DNA of 64,000 nucleotides from Lathyrus oleraceus (GCF_024323335.1 NC_066585.1:346634846-346698845), one strand, 5' to 3'; positions 46,643 through 58,916 are shown, counted from the first letter of the stretch. Numbers and translations are program-made. Notes: generated from the letters alone by a model not told the origin.

Positions 46643-48075
46643 TATAAGACCCTAATTTTGACCCTAAGATCCCTCATGGCACCATGTTATTGCACAAGTG
46701 CATTGCCTAAAGGATCATAGCATGTTTGGCTCCTTAACCCTAGGGTTAGGACTTGTTTGAGTGTTTTGAGATCACCAAGAATACTTGTATTGTATATTAT
46801 TGCTTTTCTTATTTTTGATTACTAACCAAAAGCACAAAAATATGTCACTAACTCTTCTTGTTTTGAAGCTCAAGTGATCAGGTGCTCCACAATGCTCCTA
46901 GGAGGCTCCTAAGCCCAATGCAATGGCTAGATGAAGATGAAAAAAAGCATGAAAATGGTCCACAAAGCTCCTAATATTCATATATTTATCCCAAGTATAT
47001 CAATTTGCCAATTTTATCAAGATAACCCAAAAGGCTTGAAGATTGTTTCCCAAGGAAACCCTAATTTCATTGTGCTTTGACTGTGCCTTGCCCATGAAGT
47101 AATCTCAACCTATGATCAAATTTAATCAAGGTAATTTCTTTAATTTATAATTTTATGCATATATGTGCCTATTTTAGGTCCCTCAATCATTCATTCATCA
47201 AGATTAGAAGTTTGGCCTTGAAAAGTTGACTAGTCAAAATCATTTGAATAAGCTGAAGTTCAATGAGATATAACTTTTGATGTGTTTGTCAAATGAAGAT
47301 TACCTCAAGATAAAAAATGTTCATAAGAACCATATTAAAAACTTTCATGTTCATAAAAAATACATTTGAAAAGTGGAAGGTTATCATTAACTTCAAAACA
47401 TTATAGGTCATTTTGACTGAAACCCTAATTTTGGGTCAAATTACCAAGGGCATAACTTCTTTAATTTTTACGATTTTGAGGTGAGACCAAATGCATTGGA
47501 AATAATGAGCTGTCTACTTGAAATGTTATGTTGGACAAAATTTCATAATATAAAATAAACACATGTGATAATGCAAAACATTATAGGTCATCTTGGACCT
47601 AATTCATTGAATTTGAAAAAGTACCCAACTTAAAATGCCCATAACTTTGTCATAGAAAATCCAAATGATGCAAAATTTGAGTCTATATTGACTATCTTGA
47701 AAGGATATACAACTTTGATGCTGGAGAGATTTTCATTTGAAACTTGTATCATCAAAACAGAGGGGTTTGATTAAGCTTGCTTTTGGTGAAATTTTTCAAA
47801 GTGATTTGAATATCTTTTGTACTTGAATTTTCACAGCCAATTTTGGTCAATTTGCACATGCCAAATGATTTTTTTCCCAACATGACTTTTGCTCCTCATT
47901 TCAAGGGCTTTCCAACCATTACTGACATTAGTCTTTTGGATTCACCATTTGGGAGATTCCAAATTCTTTTCATTTAGGGGCATTTTAAAATTTATGGTGA
48001 AACTTGAATTGCAAGCATGTTTCAGTCCAATGCACACGATCAATTGCCCTTCACTTGATCTCAGCAAGCTCCTAC
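46643..48075 (+). repeat. Ogre E 5' LTR, first part
   Basis: Starts TATAAGACCCTAATTTTGAC; the canonical TG has become TA. The five bases before it, GATGG, are the expected target duplication. The segment is in the same subfamily as D. It breaks off at 48075, where the Angela element F is inserted, and continues at 55617. Total LTR length without F is about 4.96 kb. Confidence 0.9.
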
Positions 48076-49446
48076 TGAAGGAGAATTGCGGTCCAAAACG
48101 CAGCGGAAATTAAAATTTTCTCCTTTAGAGATCCTTACGAATGGTCATGATCAGTGATAGAATATTTACCTCTTGTGACGATTGAAACCTTTCGTGCAGA
48201 TCTCTTGTAACGATCAAAACCTTTGATGCAGATCCACGGAGCGATCACGAACGTTGAACGATGACAACGTCTCTACTCAGTCCACACGAACGGATTCCTT
48301 CAATCTCAGTGCTAGCTGGTACGAATGAAGGCTTTGAGTGAGAGAGAGAGAGAAAACGAAAATAATGCAACCGCAATCAATGCTTCTGCACAAGGGTTCT
48401 ATTTATAGAACCACTTGTGTGGGCTTCAAGCTAAAAAGCCCACTTAAGTGTATTTTGGCCCATATCTTATAATATGCCCAAAATCACTTAAGCCCATGGT
48501 ACCTTACCATATTTCGTATTCTACTCAAGTACACCGTACCTTACGATGTTCTATAATTCACTTAAGGGCACCGTAACTTACGGCATTCCTTAGTTACTCT
48601 ATCTCTCATCAATCCGTACTTTGTGTGTGACCCTGTAGGTTTTCGTGACGTTGGCAATTATATTAAATCACACATTTAACATAATAACCAGTGAGCGGTA
48701 TCTAGCAACACATCACTGCTACCCAAGACACAAAAATGTCATGTGATCTGACAAAACCTTATGTGATAATACTTATGTGTATAATTACCCTTTTGCCCTT
48801 ATGTCTATATTGAACACAAGGCATAGACCGTGTCATCCTTGTCCAGGTCAATATTGGGCCCATAGACCTTTATCCTGTTATGCAGGATGGGCAAATTCCA
48901 TCTAGGTCACTCATGTCCCTCAACATGCTTCGTGGAGTACCCATCAACTGTCTTTATGGTTATCCAATTACGGACAACGTTGGATTAGCAATAAAGCACT
49001 CGACTCTACATCTAGGATCCATAGTGGTTTCAGGTCGAAGAGTGGTATTCACTATTATCCCCATGAGAATAACTTATGACACTTTGCATAACATTCTATA
49101 TAGTATTCTCATAGCGGGTCAATCCGGTATAAATATTACTCCTAATATTCATACCTATGTTTAAGACTTGATACCTCTTTATCCATGATCTATGAGATGT
49201 GATCATCAGTCTACAAACATAATAGTCTTAATGCTTTAATGTTATCCCACTTCACACTAAAGCTCGACTACGGATACTTTAAGAATAGTGTCCTTATGTT
49301 TAATGTGTTCTCATGATTAAGTCACTCTTAATACATTAAACGGACTATCTATTCTATGGACTTTATTACACAAAAGTAATAAAGAAAAGCCTTTTATTAT
49401 TCGATACAAGTACCAAAAGTATTGGCCTCTAGGGCTTACACCAACA
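48076..49446 (-). repeat. 3' LTR of element F
   Basis: 1371 bp. The TATA box is at 48399-48407 (minus). A GA run at 48341-48354 is shorter than in the partner LTR. Confidence 0.95.
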
Positions 49447-49460
49447 ATCTCCCACTAGCA
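49447..49460 (-). promoter_or_regulatory. Polypurine tract of element F
   Basis: Minus strand TAGTGGGAGAT directly before TGTTGG of the LTR, a standard Ty1/copia plus-strand primer site. Confidence 0.85.
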
Positions 49461-50222
49461 CTAGAGCCAATCAGGCATACCCCTAATGCCCATAGATCTA
49501 GTATGGCCATCATGCTTCTGCTGCGCAAGATGCTTTGTCAGTGGGTCAACGATATTGTCAAGTGTAGGTACTCTGCATATTTTCACATCTCCTTTATCTG
49601 TTATCTCTCGAATGAGGTGATAACGCCTAAGTATGTGTTTGGATCGTTGGTTAGATCTAGGTTCCTTGGCTTGTGCGATAGCACCATTGTTATCATAATA
49701 GAGACCAATGGGATCCACAATGCTAGGGACTATGCCAAGTTCACTAATGAACTTTTTGATCCAAACAGCTTCCTTTGTTGCACTTGAGGCAGCAATACAC
49801 TCGGCCTCGGTTGTAGAATCAGCAACTGTATCTTGCTTTGAACTTTTCAAGCTCACAGCGCCACCATTTCAGCAAAACACATAACCATTGGAATCATTCA
49901 TATTAAAGCGTCTCAGCACCTTGTCTATGTACTCTGACTTAGGCCAAGCATTTTATGATCTATCTCTATAGATTCTGATTCCTAATATATAGGCTGCTTC
50001 ACCTAGGTCCTTCGTAGAAAAGCATTTCGCCACCCAAGACTTTACTTGTTGCAGGGTAGGGATATCGTTTCCAATAAGTAATATGTCATCTACATATAAT
50101 ACCAGGAATACGATCATGCTCCCACTAACCTTCTTGTAGACACAAGGCTCATCTTCGTTCTTGATGAATCCATATTGTTTTACTGTTTCATCAAAACGAA
50201 GATTCCATGAGTAATATATCAC
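49461..50222 (-). pseudogene. Element F RT (C-terminal part) and RNase H
   Basis: The piece 49953-50222 is the RT end: SWNLRFDETVKQYGF, EDEPCVYKKVSGS, catalytic YVDDILLIGND and DLGEAAYILGIRIYRDRS. The RT N-terminal half is missing. The sequence leaps from YGYLIK to SWNLRF, with a deletion of roughly 450-500 bp judged from family length. After RRFNM a second leap goes to GYVFC-NGGAVSLKSSKQDTV, deleting much of the connection region. RNase H follows (ADSTTEAECIAASSATKEAVW, LYYDNNGAIAQAKEPRS, KHILRRYHLIREI) and ends MGIRGMPDWL with stop at 49461. Stops occur near 49950 and 49890. It cannot encode working RT. Confidence 0.9.
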
Positions 50223-50930
50223 CTTGATCAGATATCCATATATCTCAGGTAGGTGACGTATCCTGCCTGACCTACGCTGGTCTTGTTCTACTTGAGCAGG
50301 TTGCTCTTACACAACTACTGGTGTTTCCTGCTCTAATTCCTCCATAGGTGCGTCGATGCTTTGTGATTCTTGAATTTCTTCAAGCTCTACTTTCCTCCCA
50401 CTGGTTCCTTTGGAAATAAAATCCTTTTCTAGGAAAACTCCAGTTCGAGCGACAAACACTTTGCCCTCAGAAGGATTGTAGAAGTAATACCCTCTTGTTT
50501 CTTTAGGATACCCCACAAATAAGCATTTGTCAGATTTGGGCTCAAGCTTAGTTGAAATTTGTCGTTTCACATAAACCTCGCAACCCCAAATCTTTATGTA
50601 AGACATATGTGGTTTCTTACCACTCCATATCTCATATGGTGTCTTCTCAACCTTTTTGGATGGAACACGGTTAAGTGTGTAAGCTGCTGTCAATAGTGCA
50701 TGTCCCCAAAAGGAGTTTGGAAGATCGACGTGACTCATCATGGATCGGACCATGTCTAACAAGGTTCGATTTCTTCTCTCAGATACACCATTCCATTGGG
50801 GTGTTCCAGGAGGAGTAAGTTGGGATAGGATCCCATACTCTTTTAGATGGTCATCAAACTCTAGGCTTAAATACTCACTACCTCGATCTGATCGAAGAGT
50901 TTTAATATTCTTACCTAGTTGGTTTTAACT
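50223..50930 (-). pseudogene. Element F integrase, C-terminal half
   Basis: Begins within the catalytic core at a KTLRSDRGSEYLSLEFDD-like stretch (50930-50870), which has the second catalytic Asp. It passes the GTPQWNGVSERRNR region (third residue Glu), MLDMVRSMMSHVDLPNSFWG and GYPKETRGYYFYNPSEGKVF, and ends in an acidic linker (LEEIQESQSIDAPMEELEQE). The zinc-binding domain and first catalytic Asp are missing, by a deletion joining it to the pre-integrase segment at about 50930. A QRRSGRIRHLPEIYGYLIK tail lies at 50223-50306. Confidence 0.88.
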
Positions 50931-51355
50931 CGTTAGGTTTCACCCTTTTAGTATTAATGTTATTAATAGGCATTTCGAGATCAAGGACATATAGTCCATT
51001 GCTCATTTGTGCAGTAGCATAGAATATATCATTCAAATAAATTGAGCAACAATTGTTCTTTATTATAAATGAAAAACCAAACTTGTCCAATACAAGAAAT
51101 GGAAATAATATTCCTGCTAATTGCAGGTACATAATAACAGTTCTCTAACTGAATTATAAAACCACTAGGTAAAGTCAATACATAAGATCCTACGGCTAAA
51201 GTAGCAACCTTTGCTCCATTGCCAACTCGTAGGTCAACTTCACCTTTTGCCAAATCTCTACTCCTTTTCAGCCCCTGCACATTTGTACAAATGTGAGAAC
51301 CGTATCCAGTATCTAATACCCATGATGCAAAAGTAGATAAGTTATTTTAATAACA
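50931..51355 (-). pseudogene. Element F protease and pre-integrase part
   Basis: Protease with WVLDTGYGSHIC (catalytic D-T-G) at about 51296-51331, then VGNGAKVATLAVGSYVLTLP, NCYYVPAISRNIISISC, and a pre-integrase segment YVLDLEMPINN. It breaks at NELKPTR near 50911-50930, where the integrase deletion starts. It is separated from gag by a short frameshifted stretch near 51340. Confidence 0.85.
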
Positions 51356-52201
51356 AAAATACCTGAAGTTGAAGTCTCTACTCCATTCTTCATATCTTCC
51401 AGGTACTTTGGGCAGTTTCTCTTCCAGTGTCCGGTCTTACCGCAATGGAAGCAGGTGCCTGCCTTTGCTATGCCTCCACTAGGCTTCAAAGCAGCAACAA
51501 TGGGTCTGGGTTTGGCAACTTCCTTGCCTTTCCCTTTATCACCCTGCTTAGTGGGCCTTTTGTTCTGTCTCTTTCCATTTCCGATCATCAGAATGGACTT
51601 CCCTTTTGACTTCAGATTCTGCTCGGTAGTTCTTAACATGGCGAGCAGTTCAGGAAGAGATTTGTCCATATCAATCATATTGAAATTTAGGACAAATTGA
51701 CTGAAACTATCTGGCAACGATTGCAAGATCAAATCAGTCGCAAGTTCCTTTTCGAGGGGAAAACCCAATCTCTCAAGGTTTTTCACATACCCAATCATCT
51801 TGAGCACATGGGGACTTACAGGGGCTCCCTCAGCTAACTTGCTTTGAAAAAGGGCTTTTGAAACTTCAAACCTCTCATGCCTTGCTTGCTCTTGATAGAG
51901 CATCTTCAGGTGTTCGATCATATCGAACGCTGTCATGTTCTCATGTTGCTTTTGCAATTCTGAGTTCATGGTAGCTAACATGAGACAAGCAGTTTCATTG
52001 GTATCATTGACATGCTTCTTATAAGCATCTCTTTCTGCCTTAGGTGCAGAACTAGGAGGTTCCTCTTCAGGAACAGGTTTCTCCAAGACATACAGCTTTT
52101 TATCATGTTTGAGGACAATCCTCATGTTTCGGTGCCAATCCAGACAATTTTTCCTTGTCAAGGATTGATCGCAAAATGTTGTTAGAGGTGTTTGTTGTCA
52201 T
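51313..52201 (-). pseudogene. Element F gag
   Basis: Angela/BARE-like gag: DWHRNMRIVLKHDKKLYVLE, NETACLMLATMNSELQKQHE, RFEVSKALFQSKLAEG, LVLQSLPDSFSQFVLNFNM-like and ELLAMLRTTEQNLKSKGK. A Lys-rich linker and one zinc knuckle CFHCGKTGHWKRNC follow. The likely original start is the ATG at 52199-52201 (MTTNTSNNILRSILDKEK); a one- or two-base loss near 52150 puts it out of frame with the main piece. It forms the particle and binds RNA when intact. The main frame 51313-52161 is long and otherwise open, the best-preserved gag in the window. Its last dozen residues run past the frameshift into non-native sequence. Confidence 0.92.
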
Positions 52202-52514
52202 GGTAATCTACATAAGGATTAATGAAAATATAAGTATCATTGACATATTTAATTAGGCCTTTAATTAAATATGCTCCCACTATTTTATTCAAAACAAATG
52301 ACCCTCATCATTTGATTCGGAAAATCCCGTTGGAAGATTTTCTAGTGGGACGAGATCCTTATTTCACTTCGTTCTAAGTCCGCGTAGGCGGATTACACAA
52401 AACTAGGTTATTTAGGTAGGAAATCCTTCCAATTGTATCTCATACAACTCTCGAAAATTTCAGTTGGGTGAATAACTCCTTATTCCAATCCATCATATGG
52501 ATCATTCCCAACTC

Positions 52515-52855
52515 TTGCTTCTAAACATATATAATATTATTATAATTAAGTTTGACCCATCATTTTAGCAGTTGGATATTACAATTATCCCATCGCACCT
52601 TACCAATATAGAACATGCACCTCGCGTAGGCGAAACCTACATTATCCGATACTAGTCTTGATGAGTGCTAAAACTTGGAAAGCAAACATATATAATGTTA
52701 TTATAATTTGTTTAGTTAAGTTTGACCCATTGTCTTAGCAGTTGGACATTACAATTATCCCATCGCACCTTACTAATATAGAACATGCACCTCGCGTAGG
52801 CGAAACCTACATTATCCGATACTAGTCTTGATGAGTTCTAAAACTTGGAAAGCAT
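52515..52855 (-). repeat. 170-bp tandem repeat in element F leader
   Basis: The phrase GAACATGCACCTCGCGTAGG occurs at 52611 and 52781, period 170 bp. The units include ACAATTATCCCATCGCACCT and GATACTAGTCTTGATGAGT and differ at few sites plus a short indel. Confidence 0.9.
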
Positions 52856-53489
52856 AAACTTAATATTTAATTTGAGGGTATTGTAATTGTTATGATCTCA
52901 CCGGATTATTTATCATACAAATCGTCTCTCACATGCATCAACATATATTCACATGCATCAACATACATACACATGCATCAACATACATAATGAAACAGTT
53001 ATGGCCCCTAGCGCAATTGTTCTCCCAAGCCAATGAGAGAACCTAAGCTAACCTAATAACGATCTAAGCTTCTCCAAGCAAGATCTTCAAGGTTGTCCTC
53101 CTTTGATCTTCAAGGTTGTCCTCCTTTGATATTGAAATCTTCTCTTTCTTCATAACATCGTCTTCTTCTCTTTCTTCATAACATTACATTACAAAAGAAA
53201 CTCGTTTTACATACGAGGGATTGAGATGAGAAAAGAAGTTACATTAAGAGATTAAAAGGAGAGGCACGACACGCAGGTCGTATTTAAAAACCCAAAACAA
53301 AATGAAGGAAGACTAAGGCCATAACTGATCACCATAAGGCAATAATGATAAACACATTATTATTATTATTATTAATTTTAATTCTTTAATTTATTAAAAC
53401 CAAATTAAATTTCGGCGACCGATCATACTACGCAGAGTTAGCCGGGGGTTCCGATTAAATTTCGGCGACCGATCATACTACGCAAATTT

Positions 53490-53775
53490 CGGTGACCGTC
53501 ACAGGCCCATGACGAACGTCACGCGGCCAAAACAGAAATGCCTAGAATTCTGGATCTGTGAATGTGCGTCACAAAGCACGTGACGACCGTCACATCCAGC
53601 TTGTTACGATCGTCACAACTCCATGACGACCGTCACGTGTAACTTGTTACGATCGTCACAAGTCCATGGCGATCGTCACGCGGCCAAAATAACAGAACTT
53701 TGAAACAGTCAACACACGTGTTCTAAAAGGCCCTAAATTCACAACTCTTTGACGGCACAACCCTTGCGCCGTCAC
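53490..53775. repeat. CGTCAC motif cluster
   Basis: Nine CGTCAC words in about 285 bp, mostly as GACCGTCAC or GATCGTCAC, often paired with an upstream GTGACG or CATGACG so that short inverted repeats form. G+C-rich against an A/T-rich leader. Confidence 0.7.
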
Positions 53776-54210
53776 CAACCCTAATGCGCCAATTTCAGAC
53801 CGTCAAACACACCTCGATTGTTGATTCAGTATGATTGATCAACAGGTCATTGCTTTACCATACTAGTGTCGGATTCCGAAGCAAATGACCATTGATCGCT
53901 CAAAGGAAAACAACCATTTAGTGTTTGAATGAACGAAACAGAAACAGTATATCACATATACCGTACTTTGCATTAGGATTACTTATATCATATATAAGTT
54001 GATCGGTCTCAATTGCGTAACATATGGACGATTGATGTATCGCTGCTTCACCAGACTAATGTCGGTACCGAAGCATAGTCAACATCAATCATCCAACTCG
54101 TACACTCATGATGCCAAATTTAATTACCCATTTATTTAATTGATTCATTCTGTCTTTTAATCATATTAATACAGAAATTAAACAGCTATCCGATTCATGG
54201 TTTCGTAAGT

Positions 54211-54223
54211 GGCTCTGATACCT
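54211..54223 (-). promoter_or_regulatory. Primer binding site of element F
   Basis: Minus strand AGGTATCAGAGCC, one base from the LTR end. It matches the plant Ty1/copia initiator-Met tRNA site TGGTATCAGAGC except for the first base. Confidence 0.88.
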
Positions 54224-54224
54224 C

Positions 54225-54484
54225 TGAAGGAGAATTGCGGTAAAAAACGCAGCGGAAATTAAAATTTTCTCCTTTAGAGATCCTTACGAATGGTCATGAT
54301 CAGTGATAGAATATTTACCTCTTGTGACGATTGAAACCTTTCGTGCAAATCTCTTGTGACGATCAAAACCTTTGATGCATATCCACGAAGCGATCACGAA
54401 CGTTGAACGATGACAACGTCTCTACTCAGTCCACACGAACGGATTCCTTCAATCTCAGCGCTAGCTGGTACGAATGAAGGCTTT

Positions 54485-54521
<37 letters not shown>

Positions 54522-55611
54522 CGAAAATAATGCAACCGCAATCAATGCTTCTGCACAAGGGTTCTATTTATAGAACCACTTATGTGGGCTTCAAGCTAAA
54601 AAGCCCACTTAAGTGTATTTTGGCCTATATCTTATAATATGCCCAAAATCACTTAAGCCCATGGTACCTTACCATATTTCGTATTCTACTAAAGTACACC
54701 GTACCTTACGATGTTCTATAATTCACTTAAGGGCACCGTACCTTACGGTATTCCTTAGTTACTCTATCTCTCATCAATCCGTCCTTTGTGTGTGACCCTG
54801 TAGGTTTTCGTGACGTTGACAATTATATTAAATCACGCATTTAACATAATAAACAGTGAGCGGTATCTAGCAACACATCACTGCTACCCAAGACACGAAA
54901 ATGTCATGTGATCTGACAAAACCTTATGTGATAATACTTATGTGTATAATTACCCTTTTGCCCTTATGTCTATATTGAACACAAGGCATAAACCATGTCA
55001 TCCTTGTCCAGTTCAATATTGGGCCCATAGACATTTATCCATTTATGCAGGATGGGCAAATTCCATCTAGGTCACTCATGTCCCTCAGCATGCTTCGTGG
55101 AGTACCCATCAACTGTCTTTATGGTTATCCAGTTACGGACAACGTTGGACCAGCAATAAAGCACCCGACTCTACATCTAGGATCCATAGTGGTTTCAGGT
55201 CGAAGAGTGGTATACACTATTATCACCATGAGAATAACTTATGACACTTTGCATAACATTCTATATAGTATTCTCATAGCGGGTCAATCCGGTATAAATA
55301 TTACTCCTAATATTCATACCTATGTTTAAGACTTGATACCTCTTTATCCATGATCCATGAGATATGATCATCAGTCTACAAACATAATAGTCTTAATGCT
55401 TTAATGTTATCCCACTTCACACTGAAGCTCGACTACAGATACTTTAAGAATAGTGTCCTTATGTTTAATGTGTTCTCATGATTAAGTCACTCTTAATACA
55501 TTAAACGGACTAGCTATTCTAGGGACTTTATTACACAAACGTAATAAAGAAAAGCCTTTTATTATTCGATACAAGTACCAAAAGTATTTCCCTCTAGGGC
55601 TTACACCAACA
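54225..55611 (-). repeat. 5' LTR of element F
   Basis: 1387 bp. The TATA box is at 54564-54572 (minus). A GA microsatellite at about 54486-54519 is longer than in the 3' LTR and accounts for the 16-bp size difference. Confidence 0.95.
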
Positions 55612-55715
55612 CCTACATTCATCATTGGGCCTTCCACACGCTTACACATGCCCATGCAATTCAAATTCCATTTGCCATGCACATGAATAAAGCATGATCA
55701 GCTGATGCATTTAGT

Positions 55716-55726
55716 TATAAATAGAG
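55716..55726 (+). promoter_or_regulatory. TATA box of Ogre LTR E
   Basis: TATAAATAGAG. Element F is inserted only about 100 bp upstream of this box. Confidence 0.68.
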
Positions 55727-58700
55727 GCTTCCTCTCATTCATTTGCTAACCTTTTGGAGATCCCAAGTGCTGCAGAAGTGACACCATAGCCATTACTAAA
55801 GGAATTAATCACTCTTCTTCCATTTTTCGAGCTTGAAATTAAGCATCATTAGCTGAGTTTTAAAGCCAAATTCCTTAGCCTATCACTTCCATTACATTCA
55901 TAGATCAAGAAGGAGCAAGGATCTTGGAGAATTCGTGGCCAGAAGTGCATCAATTCAAAGGTTTATTCTCAAACTTTTTGGATCTGAATCTATTAATTCA
56001 ATGTAGTTTGCTTGTGTTTCTGTGGTTTTCTGAAGTCCTCATACTTGAGGCAAGCCATTGGTGCTTTCAATTCTTCATTTCATGAGCAATCAGTATAAAC
56101 ACCGTGATTTTCTCCTTCACATTTCTCTCAATATAGGAAGAGTCAAGGAGATCCATTGGTACAGTGATGATCTCCATCACACAAGCTTCATTTCCATGGC
56201 CTTGTTTTTAATTTTCATTAAGTTTTATTTTCTTACAACTGGTGGCCAGAATTGGTTGCTTCGACGGAGAAGATGGTGGTTTCCACAACCACAACCACAT
56301 GTGCATACTCCTGGCCTTTGGATCTTGTGTTCAGGATCTAATCTCGTGCGTCCGTGTTACTTACTTATTTTAATTCATGTTGTGGCGCGCTTGAGTTTTG
56401 TACACCGTGTTCCCTCAGATCTGGACCGTGCCAAATGCCACGTCAATTAATGAATGTGGATCAGATGGTTGTGGTTTTTTCACTTATTTTCATTTTCCAT
56501 TTATTTTCTATTAATTCATTTTATTTTTAATAATTCATTAAAAATTCATTTGAAGTCAAAAAAATATGAGACCAATTCCAAATTTTTTTTGAAAAATCTT
56601 GTTTCATATTATGATTTTAATTATTTTCGTGACTTCATTTGATATTTTTTATGAATTACTTGTTTTTTAATGGTTTTAATTCATTTTAAAATACTTTCTG
56701 ACTTTTAAAAAATACAAAAATATTTTCATGGCATCTATGGATCATGATAAGTCAATGAAAAATAGTCTCAACAATTTCTGGATTGTTTTGAGATTATTTG
56801 AGATTTTAATTCATATTATGCTATTTTTAATTATTTTTAATTGTTTTTAATTACTTTCTGATTTCAAAAATTTGTGAGAAAATTAGTCAAAGCTTGTTTG
56901 ACTATGTTGAACCTATGAGAATTTAATTGGACTTTTTGAAGTTGATTTGCATTGAATTTGAGGTTCAACCTTATTTGTTTATTTTTTATTTGAATTTTTA
57001 TTTTAATTCAAAAAATACCAAAAATATCATTTACTTCTTGACTTGTTATCTTCATTTCTCTTCTGTTTGGTGTTGATTGAGATTGAATTGATTCAACTTT
57101 GATCAAATTCATTGAATCTTGTGGTTTGAAAGTCCTTATGGATCATCACTTAGAAAGATGAATGATTTTGATCAAGGATGAGTCATCCCTTGATCAATTG
57201 GGATTGTTTGTTGACTTTTTACCCCCTCCCTTTCATCTTCATCCCTTTCTTTCCATTAATGGCCAATGAGTTAAAGTCTTGAGGTTGGTCTTGACAAATG
57301 AGAAGGTTAACCTTCTTTGATCCAAACCAAACTCAACTTGATCCATGATCAAGTGAGTTGTTTTGTGTCCAAGATAGGTTGCTTCTTGGTCAAGCAAATA
57401 ACCAAAAGTCAATACAAGGCCCTTCCCCTTTTGTTTGGCATGGCAAGTTTATGGAGCTTGGCTTACTAGTCATGATCTCTAACTTGTGTTCTTTGCCTAT
57501 ATTCTTATTGACCTGCCTCAGATAGGTGTGACTACTACATTAGTCCATTTACGATTGCTTAACATAGCGCTACATTGTCTTACGACAAGCTAACATAACC
57601 TCACTAACTACTAACTTTAATTTAAGCTTTTAATTTCTTGTCATTTACTTTTAATGTCATTTATTTCTTGCTCATTATTCATATTGATTTTCATCTTTGC
57701 TCACTTGAGCACATATTTTATGTTTATGTCATTTTTCTTTTGCTCATTTGAGCCCATTATTGTATATAAATATATTGCTATCTTGTGTTATTTTGTGTCT
57801 GTTTTGATGTGAATAAAAATGCAAAAGGAGAAAGGACTTAGAATTAGGACTTACCCATGCTTAAAGGAGTTCAAGAGAAATTAGGCCTCATGCCTTTAGA
57901 ATGCAAAATTTGTTGAAGAGCAACTAGGCCTCATGCCTTTAGAATGCTAAAATTCAAAGTTGACCTCAAAGGACTTCTCCTCCAAACTTCTTCTTTTTCC
58001 ATTCCCTTTATTGTATTGTGAACTTTTTGATGTTTGCTTTTGTGTGATAGGGATCCCATCTTGAGATTGTGAAAAGAGGATCATTGTCATGAATAGCCAA
58101 GTTAAGAGCCAAGCCAAATGGAGATCCTAGAAGCTTGAATTCAAATTATTGATTGCTTGTTTGTGTGCTAAGTCCAAAGGAAAGGAGCATCTTGAGTCAT
58201 CTATATGACTTCAAGAAAAGGAACTCCAAGGGTTTATCTTTCCCCTCTTATCTTTGTATGCTTTAGGAATAGACCTTCTCTTCTTCTCCCCACTCTAACC
58301 AAGCCAAAAATCATTTTTCAAAACTTTAACTTTATTTCAAATTAGAAACCTAGGCCTTAAGCCTTTGAATTTTCAAAACCATTTTCATAAATACTCATTG
58401 TGAATAAACTTTAATCCAACTTTGACTTCATTTTTGTAAATAATTATAACTTGTAAATATAATCCATTTCAAGTTGTTTTTGTGGTTCCAATGGCCACCT
58501 GTTAAAACCTTTTCAAAACATTAGTCATAGGTTTGAGTTATCATAGTGGTTGATGTAAATCTCACCTCATCCTTAGTGTTGGATTATAAGCCTTCCATGC
58601 TTATTATAGGGTTAACCCCTCACTAGCATGTTGAAGCCTTCCTCACATGGTGGATTGTTGGTTTAGGTTGAGTTTTCTCCCTTTGATAACAAAAGACCAT

Positions 58701-58916
58701 AAGGATTTTGATTAAAATCAATTCATCAATCTTTGAGATTTTTACCCCGAACTACGAGGTTTTGATCCTCCTTTGTGATGGTACGTAGGCAATGGGTTCA
58801 TCCATTCAAACAACAAAATTTGTAAATATAATCTATTCTCTTCCCATCCCTCCAATCTTTTGCACAAATCTTTTCACAAATACTAACCTACAACACATAT
58901 TTTCAAAAAGAGGTTC

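Larger units (their letters stand above)
52202..54210 (-). other. Element F leader with several direct repeats
   Basis: Non-coding leader of about 2 kb between PBS and gag. It contains a 170-bp tandem repeat (52515-52855), three 21-bp units CACATGCATCAACATA (52930-52993), short duplications of CTTCAAGGTTGTCCTCC (53085-53130) and TCTTCTCTTTCTTCATAACA (53138-53190), a duplicated ATTTCGGCGACCGATCATAC block (53410-53485) and a cluster of CGTCAC motifs (53490-53775). No protein-like ORF. Confidence 0.8.
48076..55611 (-). mobile_element. Angela-type Ty1/copia element F, internally deleted
   Basis: A 7536-bp element with both LTRs and a perfect target duplication CCTAC (48071-48075 and 55612-55616). 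It has an initiator-Met-type PBS and a PPT. On the minus strand the order is 5' LTR (54225-55611), leader, gag, protease, part of integrase, part of RT, part of RNase H and 3' LTR (48076-49446), the usual Ty1/copia order. At least three internal pol deletions make it non-autonomous. The two LTRs differ by about seven substitutions in their first 280 bp, by eye, plus a GA-repeat expansion, so it is the youngest large insertion here. It is nested in Ogre E's 5' LTR. Confidence 0.96.

Noticed and set aside
48880..49164. A possible protein gene in the Angela LTR (MSLxMLRGVPINCLYGYP...), open in four copies
   Set aside because: The differences I could compare between copies are all amino-acid-changing, the frame is antisense to the element and lies in U3. 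This is DNA-level similarity among recent copies and not a gene.
56058..56450. A 130-codon frame in Ogre E LTR
   Set aside because: It is downstream of the LTR TATA box, is not kept in LTR D, and its composition is that of untranslated LTR.
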